A stretch of DNA of 64,000 bases from Aureimonas endophytica (GCF_014642635.1 NZ_BMIQ01000003.1:249255-313254); one strand, 5' to 3'; positions 43,801 to 51,696 are shown, numbered from the stretch's first letter. A program made the numbers and translations. The notes: generated from the letters alone by a model not told the origin.

Positions 43801-44151
43801 GCCCGAAGCCTCCATGCGGCGCTTCGCGCGCTGCGCCCGCAGGGCACGGTGATCGACCTCGCCTTCTACCAGGGCGGCGCGGATGCCGTGCGCCTCGGTG
43901 AGGAGTTCCACCATAACGGCCTCGCGATCCGCTGCGCGCAGATCGGCCGCGTGCCGCGGGGTTTGGGCTTCGAGTGGAACCGCCGCCGGCTGGCGGCCGA
44001 GACGATCGAGCTTCTCGCCGCGCGCGGGCCCGACATCATCGACCACATGATCACGCATGTCGTCGATTTCGAGGAAGCCCCCGCCTTCCTCCGCCATCTC
44101 GTGGAAGAGCGGCCGGACTTCCTCCAGGTCGTGTTCAAGGTCCGCGACTGA
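40888..44151 (+). CDS. Glycosyltransferase-Gfo/Idh/MocA oxidoreductase-MDR dehydrogenase triple fusion
   Basis: 1087-residue protein from TTG 40888, which overlaps the preceding stop (TTGA). Residues 1-370: GT4-type transferase (VPSGVGEHMLALARELS; VARLTEQKGHAVLLDAL; PSLFEGLPLVVLEAMAAG, the E-x7-E site). Residues 378-720: Gfo/Idh/MocA NAD(P) sugar oxidoreductase (IRIGFVGVGGIAQRHLGIL; FFVEKPVSLDLATAEA, with the EKP motif). Residues 726-1087: medium-chain dehydrogenase-like domain with VLVIGGGVVGLLTALFAAKAG near 898 and no obvious catalytic zinc Cys. Two-domain Gfo/Idh-MDR proteins are known in polysaccharide loci; the extra GT domain is unusual. An internal ATG 42019 with AGGA upstream might also give a separate two-domain protein. 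Confidence 0.85.
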   Translation: MTDPGGTGRRLRLMLATDSLVPSGVGEHMLALARELSGNWDVVLASDPRAWLGRRALRAGLAAIDFDASDTASLAEALERLRPDILHVHAGIGWEGHDLAAVGRRAGIAAILRTEHLPFVLTDPTEIAVHRRAVHDLDAVVCVSRTAAESFVAAGVDPNLIHAIANGVHPRPPGRSRADSRRNLGIAPEATVVLVVARLTEQKGHAVLLDALAADRPSVPGFVCLIAGDGPLRMPLERQARTAGLGQTVRFLGERDDVADLMAAADCLVLPSLFEGLPLVVLEAMAAGLPVVATLIGGTSEAVDDGVTGWLAEPGDAAALAATLRSALADPVALARAGAAGRERFEAKFRASAMAEATADLYRRLAGSTHAETQDAHMKTIRIGFVGVGGIAQRHLGILEHFDDVAIVGFADPDRARAEAAAVRFGARAFDDASAMMDACDLDAVYICVPPFAHGAPEQAAIERGLPFFVEKPVSLDLATAEAIAAAVAEKGLVTAVGYHWRYLDTVDEARALLAGNPPQLLSGYWLDSTPPPQWWWREDRSGGQMVEQATHLLDLARFLVGDVVQVYGRAAHKDRPEFPDLDVPTTTTASLTFASGVVANLASTCLLGWNHRVGLHIFADKLAIELTDHDIMVDVGRGRPVRGADGDPVWREDRDFIDAVAGLENRIRCPYADALATHRLALAVVESARTGEVVSLPPDAAPRVDPAPLRFLPRPEPGQLPPGHRHVRSLGIERPGEAYHFQYEEGPPGEGQVRLDTLYSGFSAGTELTFFKNTNPYLHSRWDGGRGVFVPGEPGQHFPLPFLGYMEVARVAESRAAGFRPGEIVASTYAHKSGHTADPFHDLLVSLPATIDPMLGIYVAQMGPIAANGLLHADAELAGPRVERLGQSVAGRPVLVIGGGVVGLLTALFAAKAGASEIVVADPSSFRRGRIEALGFTAMDEDQAWNHAKATWHHGGGDRGADFVFQTRADARSLHAALRALRPQGTVIDLAFYQGGADAVRLGEEFHHNGLAIRCAQIGRVPRGLGFEWNRRRLAAETIELLAARGPDIIDHMITHVVDFEEAPAFLRHLVEERPDFLQVVFKVRD

Positions 44152-46406
44152 TGCGGGACGGTGCCGATAGCGGCGGGGAGCCGGTCCGCATTCTCTTCGT
44201 CTTCGCCTGGCTCGTGGTGGGCGGCGAGGAAACCGAGGTGCGGCTGCTCGCCCGGCACCTCGATCCGCGCCGTTACCGCATCGATGTCGTCGCCTGCTTT
44301 CGCAAGGAGGGAATGCCGGAGCAGACGCACCAGCAGCTCGAAGCCATGGGCGTCCATGTCGATCGCACGCCCTATACGCTCTCCTTCGAGGACACGGTCA
44401 GCTATCTCGCGGGCAAGCTCGCGGCCTACGATCTCGTCGTCTCCTGCCAGAACGTCGCCGACATCTATCCCGCGCTGGAGCGGCTGCGGCTGCGGCCGCC
44501 TTTGATCGAACATGGCGGGCTCGTGTCGGAAGCGCTCGGCGGTCCCAAGCACTTCACCAGCCGCTATGTCGGCGTCTGCCGCTCGATCCGCGACGCGGCA
44601 GCCTCGCGCATGCCGGGGCGCGAGCACCATGCGGTGGAAATCCCTTCCACGGTGGATCTCGGCGCTTTCGACCCCGCCGCGCGGGCGCCGATGCGTCTGG
44701 CGCTGGGCGTCTCGCCGGACACGCCGGTCATCGGCTGGGTCGGTCGGCTGGATCCGAAGAAGCGCGTCGAGGATTTCCTCGACGCCGCCGCCATCGTTCT
44801 GAGGACACGCCCCGATGCGCGCTTCCTGGTGATCGGCGGCCCCGACGCCTTTCTGCCGGACTATGCGACGGCGTTGCACAAGCGCGCGGTCTCGCTCGGT
44901 CTCGCCAATGCCGTCCGCTTCCTCGGCGACCGCGCCGATATTCCCGAACTCCTCTCGGCGCTCGACATCTTCGTCTGGCTGTCGCGCGGGGAAGGAATGC
45001 CGCATGTGGTCGCGGAAGCCGGCGCCGCGCGCCTGGCCGTGATCGCCACCGCCGACAACGGCACGACCGAGCAGATCGAGGATGGAGTCAGCGGCCTCTT
45101 CGTGCCGCACGAAAGCCCGTCTTCCGTCGCGCGGGCGATGCTCACGCTGATCGACGATCCCGCACGGCGCGCGAGCCTCGGCGCCGCGCTGCGGGCCAAG
45201 GTCGAGCGGGACTATGCGGTTCCGGTGGTCATCGCGCAATGGCAGGCGCTGATCGACGAGGTGCTGGCCGAGAGCGCGCCGCCGGTGCATGTTCCGGGTC
45301 TTTTCCGCTCCTTCTTTCAAGGGGGCTTCGAGTCGTCATCCCACCGGCGCGCGCATGATCGCCAGCGCATCGACATGATCGCGGCGAGCTACCACGACCG
45401 CTTCGCGCGGGAGGATTACGCGGAACTCGCCCATCATGGCATCCGCACCGTGCGCGACGGCTTGCGCTGGCACCTTATCGAGCCCGAGCCCGGCCGCTAC
45501 GACTGGTCGAGCCTGAAGGCGCAGCTCGAAGCCGCCGAAGCGACGGGAACACAGGTCGTCTGGGACATCCTCCATTACGGCTGGCCCGACGATCTCGACA
45601 TCTGGCGCCCCGAATTCGTCGAGCGCTTCACGCGCTTCGCGGTCGAAGCCGCCCGGGTCATCGCTGCGAAAACCAACGGCGCGCCCTTCTACGCGCCGGT
45701 CAACGAAATCTCCTTCTTCGCCTGGGGCGGCGGGGATGCCGGCTATCTCAACCCCTTCGCCCATGGCCGGGGGCACGAATTGAAGGTGCAGCTCTCGCGC
45801 GCCGCGATTTCGGCGATGGAGGCGATCTGGCGGGTCGATCCGCGTGCCCGCTTCGTGCATGCCGATCCGGTCATCAACGTCATCACCGATCCCTCCCGCC
45901 CGCACGACGCCGCCCATGCCGAAGGGCACCGGCAGGCGCAGTTCCAGGCCTGGGACATGATCGCGGGCCGCGCCTGGCCCCAGATCGGGGGGCGCGAGGC
46001 GCTGCTCGACATCGTCGGGGTCAATTACTACTTCAACAACCAGTGGATCCACGGCGGCCCGCCGATCGACATCGGCCACCCGCTCTACAAGCCCTTCCGC
46101 ACGCTCCTCACCGAAACCTATGCACGCTACGGCCGCCCGATCTTCATCGCCGAAACCGGCATCGAAAGCGACAGGCGGGCGGAGTGGCTGGCTTATGTCG
46201 GCGCCGAGACGCGCGCCGCCATGCGCCAGGGCGTGCCCGTCGAGGGCCTCTGTCTCTATCCCGTTCTCGACCATCCCGGCTGGGACGACGGGCGCTACTG
46301 CCCCAACGGTCTCCTGCGCTTCTCCGAGGAGCCGCGCGAGCGGGTCGCCGATCCGCGCCTTGCGGCGGAGCTGAAGCGCCAGCGGGCGCTGATGCAGGGT
46401 GCCTGA
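44151..46406 (+). CDS. Glycosyltransferase-glycoside hydrolase (GH-A clan) fusion
   Basis: 751-residue fusion. Residues 1-375: GT4-like transferase (FAWLVVGGEETEVRLLARHL; VIGWVGRLDPKKRVEDFLDA; LSRGEGMPHVVAEAGAARLA, the E-x7-E donor site). From about residue 384: a TIM-barrel hydrolase-like domain starting LFRSFFQGGFESS, with HGIRTVRDGLRWHLIEPEPG, an acid/base Glu in YAPVNEISFF and a nucleophile Glu in IFIAETGIES, as in GH1/GH5-type enzymes. No signal peptide, so it acts inside the cell. ATG 44151 shares one base with the previous stop. The pairing of a sugar-adding and sugar-cleaving domain is odd; the GH domain may be a transglycosidase or a binding module. Confidence 0.85.
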   Translation: MRDGADSGGEPVRILFVFAWLVVGGEETEVRLLARHLDPRRYRIDVVACFRKEGMPEQTHQQLEAMGVHVDRTPYTLSFEDTVSYLAGKLAAYDLVVSCQNVADIYPALERLRLRPPLIEHGGLVSEALGGPKHFTSRYVGVCRSIRDAAASRMPGREHHAVEIPSTVDLGAFDPAARAPMRLALGVSPDTPVIGWVGRLDPKKRVEDFLDAAAIVLRTRPDARFLVIGGPDAFLPDYATALHKRAVSLGLANAVRFLGDRADIPELLSALDIFVWLSRGEGMPHVVAEAGAARLAVIATADNGTTEQIEDGVSGLFVPHESPSSVARAMLTLIDDPARRASLGAALRAKVERDYAVPVVIAQWQALIDEVLAESAPPVHVPGLFRSFFQGGFESSSHRRAHDRQRIDMIAASYHDRFAREDYAELAHHGIRTVRDGLRWHLIEPEPGRYDWSSLKAQLEAAEATGTQVVWDILHYGWPDDLDIWRPEFVERFTRFAVEAARVIAAKTNGAPFYAPVNEISFFAWGGGDAGYLNPFAHGRGHELKVQLSRAAISAMEAIWRVDPRARFVHADPVINVITDPSRPHDAAHAEGHRQAQFQAWDMIAGRAWPQIGGREALLDIVGVNYYFNNQWIHGGPPIDIGHPLYKPFRTLLTETYARYGRPIFIAETGIESDRRAEWLAYVGAETRAAMRQGVPVEGLCLYPVLDHPGWDDGRYCPNGLLRFSEEPRERVADPRLAAELKRQRALMQGA

Positions 46407-46421
46407 CTAGGGGCGCTCGGG

Positions 46422-47297
46422 ATGTTCCGCTCCTTTCTGCAGGCCGGCTTCGAGTGCGGACGTCTGGAATGGCAGGGAAACTTCTGCCTTCTGACCGGCA
46501 CCGGCCATCTGCCGGATGCGAAGATGCGGGCGCATTACGACATCGCGCTGGCGCACGGCATCCGAACCGTGCGCGACGGCCTGCCCCCATGGCTGCCGAT
46601 CGAGCCTCGCCTTCGGGTCGCGCGGGAAAAGGAGATGGAGGTCATCTGGGACCTCAACCATTATTGGCGCCATTCCGATCCGGAAGGCTATGCGAACCGA
46701 GTGGCCGAGGCCGTCCTCGCGGTGGCGCCGGACGAAGACTTCTGGTGCTGCTTCAACGAAACGAGCTTCCACCCGCGCATGGTGCCGGGCGAAAGCACCG
46801 CCTTCGTGGTCGATCAGGCGCGTGCCATCTTCGCGATTCTGAAGCGCCGGCTTCACCGGCTGCGGCTCATCACCTCGGAGCCGGCGCACCGCCCGCACGA
46901 GATCGGCGCTCATGCCTTGGCGGACTTGGCCGACGTCGTCGGTATCAACGTCTACCCCCACAACCTGAAGCGCAGCATCGCGCGTTCGCTGCGCGACGCG
47001 GCGAAGCGCTACGGGAAGCCCGTGATGATCGCGGAGACCGGCCTGCACAAAGGCCATCACCGTCGATGGAAGGACATCGACGACAAGGGGGACTGGCTTC
47101 GACACGTGACGAGCGAAGTGGAGCGCTCGCGCGTCCGCGTCGTCGGCCTTTGCCTCTATCCGATCGTGAACTCGCCCGCCTGGAACGCGCCATATCGCCA
47201 TCGCTGGGACCATGGCCTCATCCGCGAAGACCTGACCGTCGATCCGAGCTTGTCCGCGGCCATTCGGCAAGCGACGCCGATCGCGGCGACGCGATAG
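46422..47297 (+). CDS. Stand-alone GH-A clan glycoside hydrolase-like protein, paralogue of the preceding fusion domain
   Basis: 291-residue TIM-barrel-like protein. It opens MFRSFLQAGFECGR, matching LFRSFFQGGFESS at the start of the hydrolase domain in the previous gene, and shares HGIRTVRDGL and the D-x-x-G-x-N-x-Y pattern (ADVVGINVYPHN versus DIVGVNYYFNN). Catalytic Glu candidates are E113 (CFNETSFH) and E205 (VMIAETGLH). No signal peptide. Last gene of the five-gene carbohydrate operon, 15 bp after the fusion. The two hydrolase domains look like an ancient duplication, one fused to a transferase and one free. Confidence 0.8.
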   Translation: MFRSFLQAGFECGRLEWQGNFCLLTGTGHLPDAKMRAHYDIALAHGIRTVRDGLPPWLPIEPRLRVAREKEMEVIWDLNHYWRHSDPEGYANRVAEAVLAVAPDEDFWCCFNETSFHPRMVPGESTAFVVDQARAIFAILKRRLHRLRLITSEPAHRPHEIGAHALADLADVVGINVYPHNLKRSIARSLRDAAKRYGKPVMIAETGLHKGHHRRWKDIDDKGDWLRHVTSEVERSRVRVVGLCLYPIVNSPAWNAPYRHRWDHGLIREDLTVDPSLSAAIRQATPIAATR

Positions 47298-47418
47298 GCG
47301 CTTGCCCGAGGCGCTGGCCACGATATCGACGGGCGCACCGGCTGGAGCCTGAACCCGATCCCGGGCGGCTCCGTCGGCGAATGCGCGGCAGCCGCTTCGA
47401 TCGATGCTTCCGGTCGGT

Positions 47419-47982
47419 TCAGTCGGCCGTTGCCGCGCGCCGGGGTGGCGAACCGCCGGCCATGGCCTGGAACACGCCGTCGCGCCGGACCAGCGCGTGG
47501 AACAGCGCCGCCGCGATATGGGCGAGGATCAGCGCGAAGAATGCGAAGGCGAGCGCGCGGTGGGCGTTCCAGAGCAGGCTATGCAGCGCGGGACTCGGCG
47601 GCAGGATGGCGGGCAGGTGGTAGCCGCCGAACAGCTCGATCGGAAAGCTGGCGGCCGACAGCATGCCCCAGCCGAGAAGTGGCATGGCGATCATGCAGGC
47701 ATAGAGGAGGACGTGGCTCAGCTTCGCGGCGAGCTTCATCGGCTCCGGCAGATCGCGCGGCAGCTCCGGCGCGCCGGCCTTGAACCGCAAACCCAGGCGA
47801 AGCACCGCGAGAACGAGGATCGCGATGCCGAGCGGCTTATGGAGGGAGACCAAGGTCAAGTACCTCTCCGTCACCGTCGAGACCATACCGACGCCGATGA
47901 ACAGCATGGCGAGGATCGCGGCGGCCATCAGCCAGTGCAGGAGGCGTTGCATCGGCGTGAAACGCGTGCGGGCGATGCTCAT
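47419..47982 (-). CDS. Cytochrome b561-family membrane protein
   Basis: 187-residue four-helix dihaem-type membrane protein (YodB/CybB-like). Landmarks: TPMQRLLHWLMAAAILAMLFIG, LVSLHKPLGIAILVLAVLRL, KLSHVLLYACMIAMPLLGWG and WNAHRALAFAFFALILAHIAAALFH, each with a His suited to haem ligation (landmarks trimmed to the helices). It takes electrons from ubiquinol. Its ATG 47982 overlaps the stop of the upstream catalase-like gene (ATGA), so the pair are coupled: the b561 probably feeds electrons to that periplasm-facing haem protein. Confidence 0.9.
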   Translation of the reverse strand: MSIARTRFTPMQRLLHWLMAAAILAMLFIGVGMVSTVTERYLTLVSLHKPLGIAILVLAVLRLGLRFKAGAPELPRDLPEPMKLAAKLSHVLLYACMIAMPLLGWGMLSAASFPIELFGGYHLPAILPPSPALHSLLWNAHRALAFAFFALILAHIAAALFHALVRRDGVFQAMAGGSPPRRAATAD

Positions 47983-49031
47983 TTCGCAGCCTCCGTGGGA
48001 TGGCGCGGATAGTCGGCGGCTTCGGCGGTGCGTCGGTTGTAGGAGACCGAATAGGCGGCCGAGCGTGCGGCCGGAAACGGATCGTCCGAGGTCCGCATCC
48101 CTGCCGGCAACACGGTCGGGTCGAAATTGAGGTCGCGGCACGGCCCGTCCGGCTCGGCGATGATGCGGTCGACGACGAGCGTGCCTGCCGCGACGGCGCG
48201 GCGACCGTCCGGCCACGCCTTGCTCGGATCGGCGGTCACATCGCCCGGCTCGGCCACGGTGACCTCCAATGTCCAGCGCTGCGGCTCGCTGGCGACGCGG
48301 GTCGTGATCTCCTGTGCGAGAAAGTCAGGCCCCTTGGCTTTCAGGTCTTCGGCCGAGACGGGCGCCGGCTGGGCCGCCGGCACGAGCGACCAGCGCACGG
48401 CATGATCGGCGCCCGATGCGTCCGTGAAGACGAAGCTGTTGATGCCGTTGTAGCGCTCCTCGGCATAGCTCGCCGTGAAGGGGGCGTCCTTCGCCCAGGC
48501 GCCGAAGGCGGCGATTTCGGGATGGGCGGCGGCGAAGGTCTTCATCGCGTCGGGATCATCCTTCTTCGCCGACGCCATCTGCAGATCGTAAAAGGCCTGC
48601 GGCGTCGCCACGGGAAAGAACGGCACATCGATCATGGCGCTGCGCCATTCCTGCCCGTCTGGCGTCCTGATGGCCAAACCGATGCCGCGCACCCGAACCG
48701 TGGCATCCACGACCGTCGGGTCGGGCGTGCCGAGATTGAACCGGCCGATGGCGGGATAGCGGCCCGACGCGAAGACCTGCGCCTTCGAGAGCGCCGTGCC
48801 GGCGCCGTTCGCCTCGAACGTCCCGGTGAAGCAGACGCCCTTCGCATGATTGCGCCGATGGCCGGGCGCGGGGCCGCCCGGCGGCGCGAGAGCATCCACC
48901 AGCTTGGCGGGCGTCAGTCGCCCCGGCGAAAGCCAGCCCGCGGTATAGGCGAAGGCCGCCGCCCCGCTGCCGACCACCGCCGCGATGAGAACCAATGATC
49001 CGAGGGTGGAGCGTGTCACGGGCAGCGGCAT
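47979..49031 (-). CDS. Catalase-related haem peroxidase, SrpA-like, membrane-anchored
   Basis: 350-residue protein with an N-terminal hydrophobic anchor or signal (residues 8-32) and a minimal catalase core: distal His region HRRNHAKGVCFTGTFEANG, VRVRGIGLAIRTPDG, and the C-terminal proximal-ligand region AYSVSYNRRTAE. Such short catalases act as peroxidases rather than catalases in the few cases studied. It is coupled with a b561 that could supply electrons from quinol. ATG 49031 is followed by a good signal-anchor. First gene of the pair. Confidence 0.88.
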   Translation of the reverse strand: MPLPVTRSTLGSLVLIAAVVGSGAAAFAYTAGWLSPGRLTPAKLVDALAPPGGPAPGHRRNHAKGVCFTGTFEANGAGTALSKAQVFASGRYPAIGRFNLGTPDPTVVDATVRVRGIGLAIRTPDGQEWRSAMIDVPFFPVATPQAFYDLQMASAKKDDPDAMKTFAAAHPEIAAFGAWAKDAPFTASYAEERYNGINSFVFTDASGADHAVRWSLVPAAQPAPVSAEDLKAKGPDFLAQEITTRVASEPQRWTLEVTVAEPGDVTADPSKAWPDGRRAVAAGTLVVDRIIAEPDGPCRDLNFDPTVLPAGMRTSDDPFPAARSAAYSVSYNRRTAEAADYPRHPTEAAK

Positions 49032-49378
49032 GGAGCGATCCTCAATCGGCCGAAATGCGATCGTCGGGAAGCATCCTAGCTAGGGCTCCGCCGCTCGACG
49101 GCCACGGGACGCCGCTGCGTCAGATTCCGAAGCGGTCGATGAGATGATCTTCCGAGGAATGCTTTGCGCTCGCCCGACACGGCAAGAAAGTCTTCCCCCC
49201 ATGACCCCTTGCGTTTCTTATGCTTGAAGCAGACAAGTAATGCGAGCGGCTTGGACGGCGTCAGGCGCTCGAGGGCGCCGGCTTCGGCGCCGTCTTCTTT
49301 TCCAGCCCTCGCGCCTCTCGCATCCTTGCCAGGTGGAGAGCGACGAGATCGTTGACCGATGGCCACGGGAGAGCGCGG
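49032..49378. other. Intergenic region with an orphan terminator
   Basis: 347 bp between divergent genes. It holds the promoter of the catalase-like gene on the left and a strong rightward terminator at 49274-49301 that has no recognisable gene before it. A 63-codon frame at 49164 has no motif or RBS. Confidence 0.45.
49274..49301 (+). terminator. Rho-independent terminator, orphan
   Basis: GGCGCCG-GCTT-CGGCGCC forms a perfect 7-bp stem with a tetraloop, followed by GTCTTCTTTT. On the plus strand it would end a transcript starting within the 240 bp to the left, where no protein gene is recognised; a small RNA is possible. Confidence 0.7.
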
Positions 49379-50185
49379 ATGTCGGACTTCGTGATTTCGC
49401 TGGCGATCGGCATCGTCTTCACGACGGTATCGATCGCATTGGTGCTCGGGGTCTATTTCGCGTCCCGAGCGGCCTTCGGGTCGCCGCAGGAGGGTGACCG
49501 CACGCACGAAGCGGCCATCAACGTGGCGACGGGAATCGCGGCCTTGCACGGGTTGATCCTTGCCCTCGTCTATGCCCAGGAGCTCGACGACTACAAAGGC
49601 ATTCGCAGCGACCTCAGCAAGGAAGCCATCGCGATCTCGGACGTCTTCAACGACATGCGGCGCTATGGGGGTTCGGATGTCGCCGCCGTGCAGCAGGGAC
49701 TGGCGGACTACATCGCCACGGTGGTCGATGGCGAATGGGCCTCGCTCGGTCGCGGCGAAGGATTGTCGACGCGAGGCTGGCTGCAGTGGAACGGCGTCTA
49801 CGAACGGATTCTCGATCTCGAACCGATTACCGAGCGGCAGCGCTTTCTGGCGGAGCGGATGCGCGAGCGGATCGCGGTCGTGGCCGAGTTGCGCCAGACC
49901 CGCGAAGCGACCGCGACCGGTCGCTTCAGCAGCCTGTTCTGGGGTCCGGCCATTATCGGGCTCGTGCTTCTCTCGGTACCGCTCTACGTCTACCGGCCGA
50001 ACCGAACGTACCTCATGCTGTTCGCCCTGTTCGGCGCCTATTCCGGCGTGATCCTGTTCTTCATCTACGGCTTCGCCAATCCCTTCTCGAACCCCGGCAA
50101 GCTTGAGCCGAAGCCGTTCCTGCATCTCCTCGAAGGCGATATCGGCAAGAGCCTTGCACCCCCGAACCCTGTCGGCAGCGACTGA
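49379..50185 (+). CDS. DUF4239 (bestrophin-like) membrane protein
   Basis: 268 residues. Two N-terminal hydrophobic stretches (residues 5-32 and 50-66, with NVATGIAALHGLILALVYAQEL typical of DUF4239), a soluble helical middle (70-175) and two C-terminal helices (FSSLFWGPAIIGLVLLSVPL; YLMLFALFGAYSGVILFFIY). The family is described as bestrophin-like but function is unknown. ATG 49379 chosen over GTG/ATG 49352. It stands alone, 139 bp before the next gene. Confidence 0.78.
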   Translation: MSDFVISLAIGIVFTTVSIALVLGVYFASRAAFGSPQEGDRTHEAAINVATGIAALHGLILALVYAQELDDYKGIRSDLSKEAIAISDVFNDMRRYGGSDVAAVQQGLADYIATVVDGEWASLGRGEGLSTRGWLQWNGVYERILDLEPITERQRFLAERMRERIAVVAELRQTREATATGRFSSLFWGPAIIGLVLLSVPLYVYRPNRTYLMLFALFGAYSGVILFFIYGFANPFSNPGKLEPKPFLHLLEGDIGKSLAPPNPVGSD

Positions 50186-50324
50186 CGCTCGATATGGCGA
50201 AGGGCCGCCTCGGATCGGGGCGGCGGGAACTGAAGGTCCGTGATCGCACTTCGGCGAGAGCTGGCTCGGACGTTCGACAAGGGTCGGCCTCTTGAAGCCC
50301 CATATCCGAAGGGAGACCCTATTG

Positions 50325-50759
50325 ATGGCCGATCTGACGCTGCACGATCTGTCCAAGCGCATGCAGGGCATCGATTTCGCGATGTTCTCGACCAAGACCG
50401 AGGGCGGCGAGATCGCCAGTCGGCCGATGAGCAACAACGGCGATGTCGAATATGACGGCGACTCCTGGTTCTTCACCTACGAATCCTATCGTACCGTTTC
50501 CGATATCGAGCGCGATCCGAAGGTCTCCCTGTCGATGACCGGGTCGAAAGGCCTTCTCGGCAGACCGCCCTTGTTTCTGTCGATCGAAGGCCATGCCGAA
50601 CTGATCCGGGACAAGGGCCAGTTCGAAGCGCATTGGACGAAGGAGCTCGACTACTGGTTCGAGAATGGCGTCGACACGCCCGGCATCGTCTTGATCAAGG
50701 TGCATGCCAAGCGCATCCACTACTGGGATGGCCGGGACGAAGGCGAGATCGTGGTCTGA
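50325..50759 (+). CDS. Pyridoxamine 5'-phosphate oxidase-fold protein (general stress protein 26-like)
   Basis: 144-residue split-barrel flavin-binding protein. Motifs: MQGIDFAMFSTKTEGGEIAS, RPMSNNGDVEYDGDSWFFTY, SDIERDPKVSLSMTG and KVHAKRIHYWDG, the pattern of the GSP26/YdhW subgroup of the PNPOx-like family. Probably binds FMN or F420-like flavin. GGGAG is eight bases before ATG 50325. Role: stress-related flavin protein, substrate unknown. Confidence 0.9.
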   Translation: MADLTLHDLSKRMQGIDFAMFSTKTEGGEIASRPMSNNGDVEYDGDSWFFTYESYRTVSDIERDPKVSLSMTGSKGLLGRPPLFLSIEGHAELIRDKGQFEAHWTKELDYWFENGVDTPGIVLIKVHAKRIHYWDGRDEGEIVV

Positions 50760-50916
50760 GATCCGGCAAGCGCCGAACCTCTCTCGCCTTTCGCGTTCGG
50801 CACAATTCGGGCCGGACCATCGCGGCGACGCCGTCAGGTCGACGGGAGCCGCGAGGCTCGCAGTCGCCGGATCGGGCCGCCGCGACATGCGAGCGAAGTC
50901 CTTCGACTGATCCGTG

Positions 50917-51657
50917 TCAGGTCAGCTGTCCGCCGTCGACATTGAGGATCGCGCCGCTGATGTGCCGGGCGGCGGGGCTCGCGAGAAAGGCGACGGCGGC
51001 GGCGACATCCTCCGGCGTGCCGTAGCGCCCGAGAGGGATGAGGCTGCGCTGGAAGTCGGAGAAGGGCCCGTCGGCGGGGTTCATCTCCGTGTCGGTCGAA
51101 CCCGGCTGAACGAGATTGACCGTGACATCCCGGGGACCGAGCTCCCGGGCGAGCCCCCGCGTGAAGGACTGGAGAGCCGATTTCGTCATGAAATAGATGG
51201 TTCCGGTGTCGCCGACGATGCGGTCGGCGCCGCCCGAGCCGATCGTGACGATGCGGCCACCCTTCGGCAGGTATCGCATGGCGGCCTGCGATGCGAGGAT
51301 GGGACCGCGCACGTTGATCGCGAACAATTCGTCGATCGTCTCCGCGCTGACCTCGGCGATCGTCGCATAGGTCGCGATGGCGGCATTGTTGACGAGAATT
51401 TCCAGCCCACCCAGCGCCTCGACCGCCGTCTCGATCGATTGCCGGATCGCCGCCGGATCACCCGCATCGGCCTCGATCGCCACCGCCTTGCGCCCCTTCG
51501 CTTCGATCGCTCGGACGATGCCGGCGGCACGCTCGGCGGACCGCCCATAGGTGATCGCGACATCGGCGCCCCCGTCGGCGAGGGCAAGGGCGATCGCCGC
51601 GCCGATGCCGCGCGAACCGCCGGTCACGAGGGCCCTTCGGCCTTGCAGTTGCGTCAT
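50917..51657 (-). CDS. Short-chain dehydrogenase/reductase (classical)
   Basis: 246-residue SDR with intact motifs: VTGGSRGIGAAIALALADGG (TGxxxGIG), LVNNAAIATY, catalytic Ser in IVTIGSGG, YFMTK (YxxxK), and VNLVQPGSTDTEMN. C-terminal HISGAILNVDGGQLT. ATG 51657 is preferred over 51693. Divergent from a TetR regulator gene that probably controls it. Substrate unknown; FabG-like length. Confidence 0.92.
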   Translation of the reverse strand: MTQLQGRRALVTGGSRGIGAAIALALADGGADVAITYGRSAERAAGIVRAIEAKGRKAVAIEADAGDPAAIRQSIETAVEALGGLEILVNNAAIATYATIAEVSAETIDELFAINVRGPILASQAAMRYLPKGGRIVTIGSGGADRIVGDTGTIYFMTKSALQSFTRGLARELGPRDVTVNLVQPGSTDTEMNPADGPFSDFQRSLIPLGRYGTPEDVAAAVAFLASPAARHISGAILNVDGGQLT

Positions 51658-51672
51658 GGGTTCGTCTTTCTG

Positions 51673-51696
51673 TAGTGATCGATATACAATCAACTA
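51673..51696. promoter_or_regulatory. Candidate TetR operator between SDR and TetR genes
   Basis: TAGTGAT-CGATATACA-ATCAACTA is an imperfect palindrome (one extra base on the right half, TAGTTGAT when read in reverse). It lies in the 81-bp space between the divergent SDR and TetR genes, the normal place for autoregulation. Confidence 0.5.
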
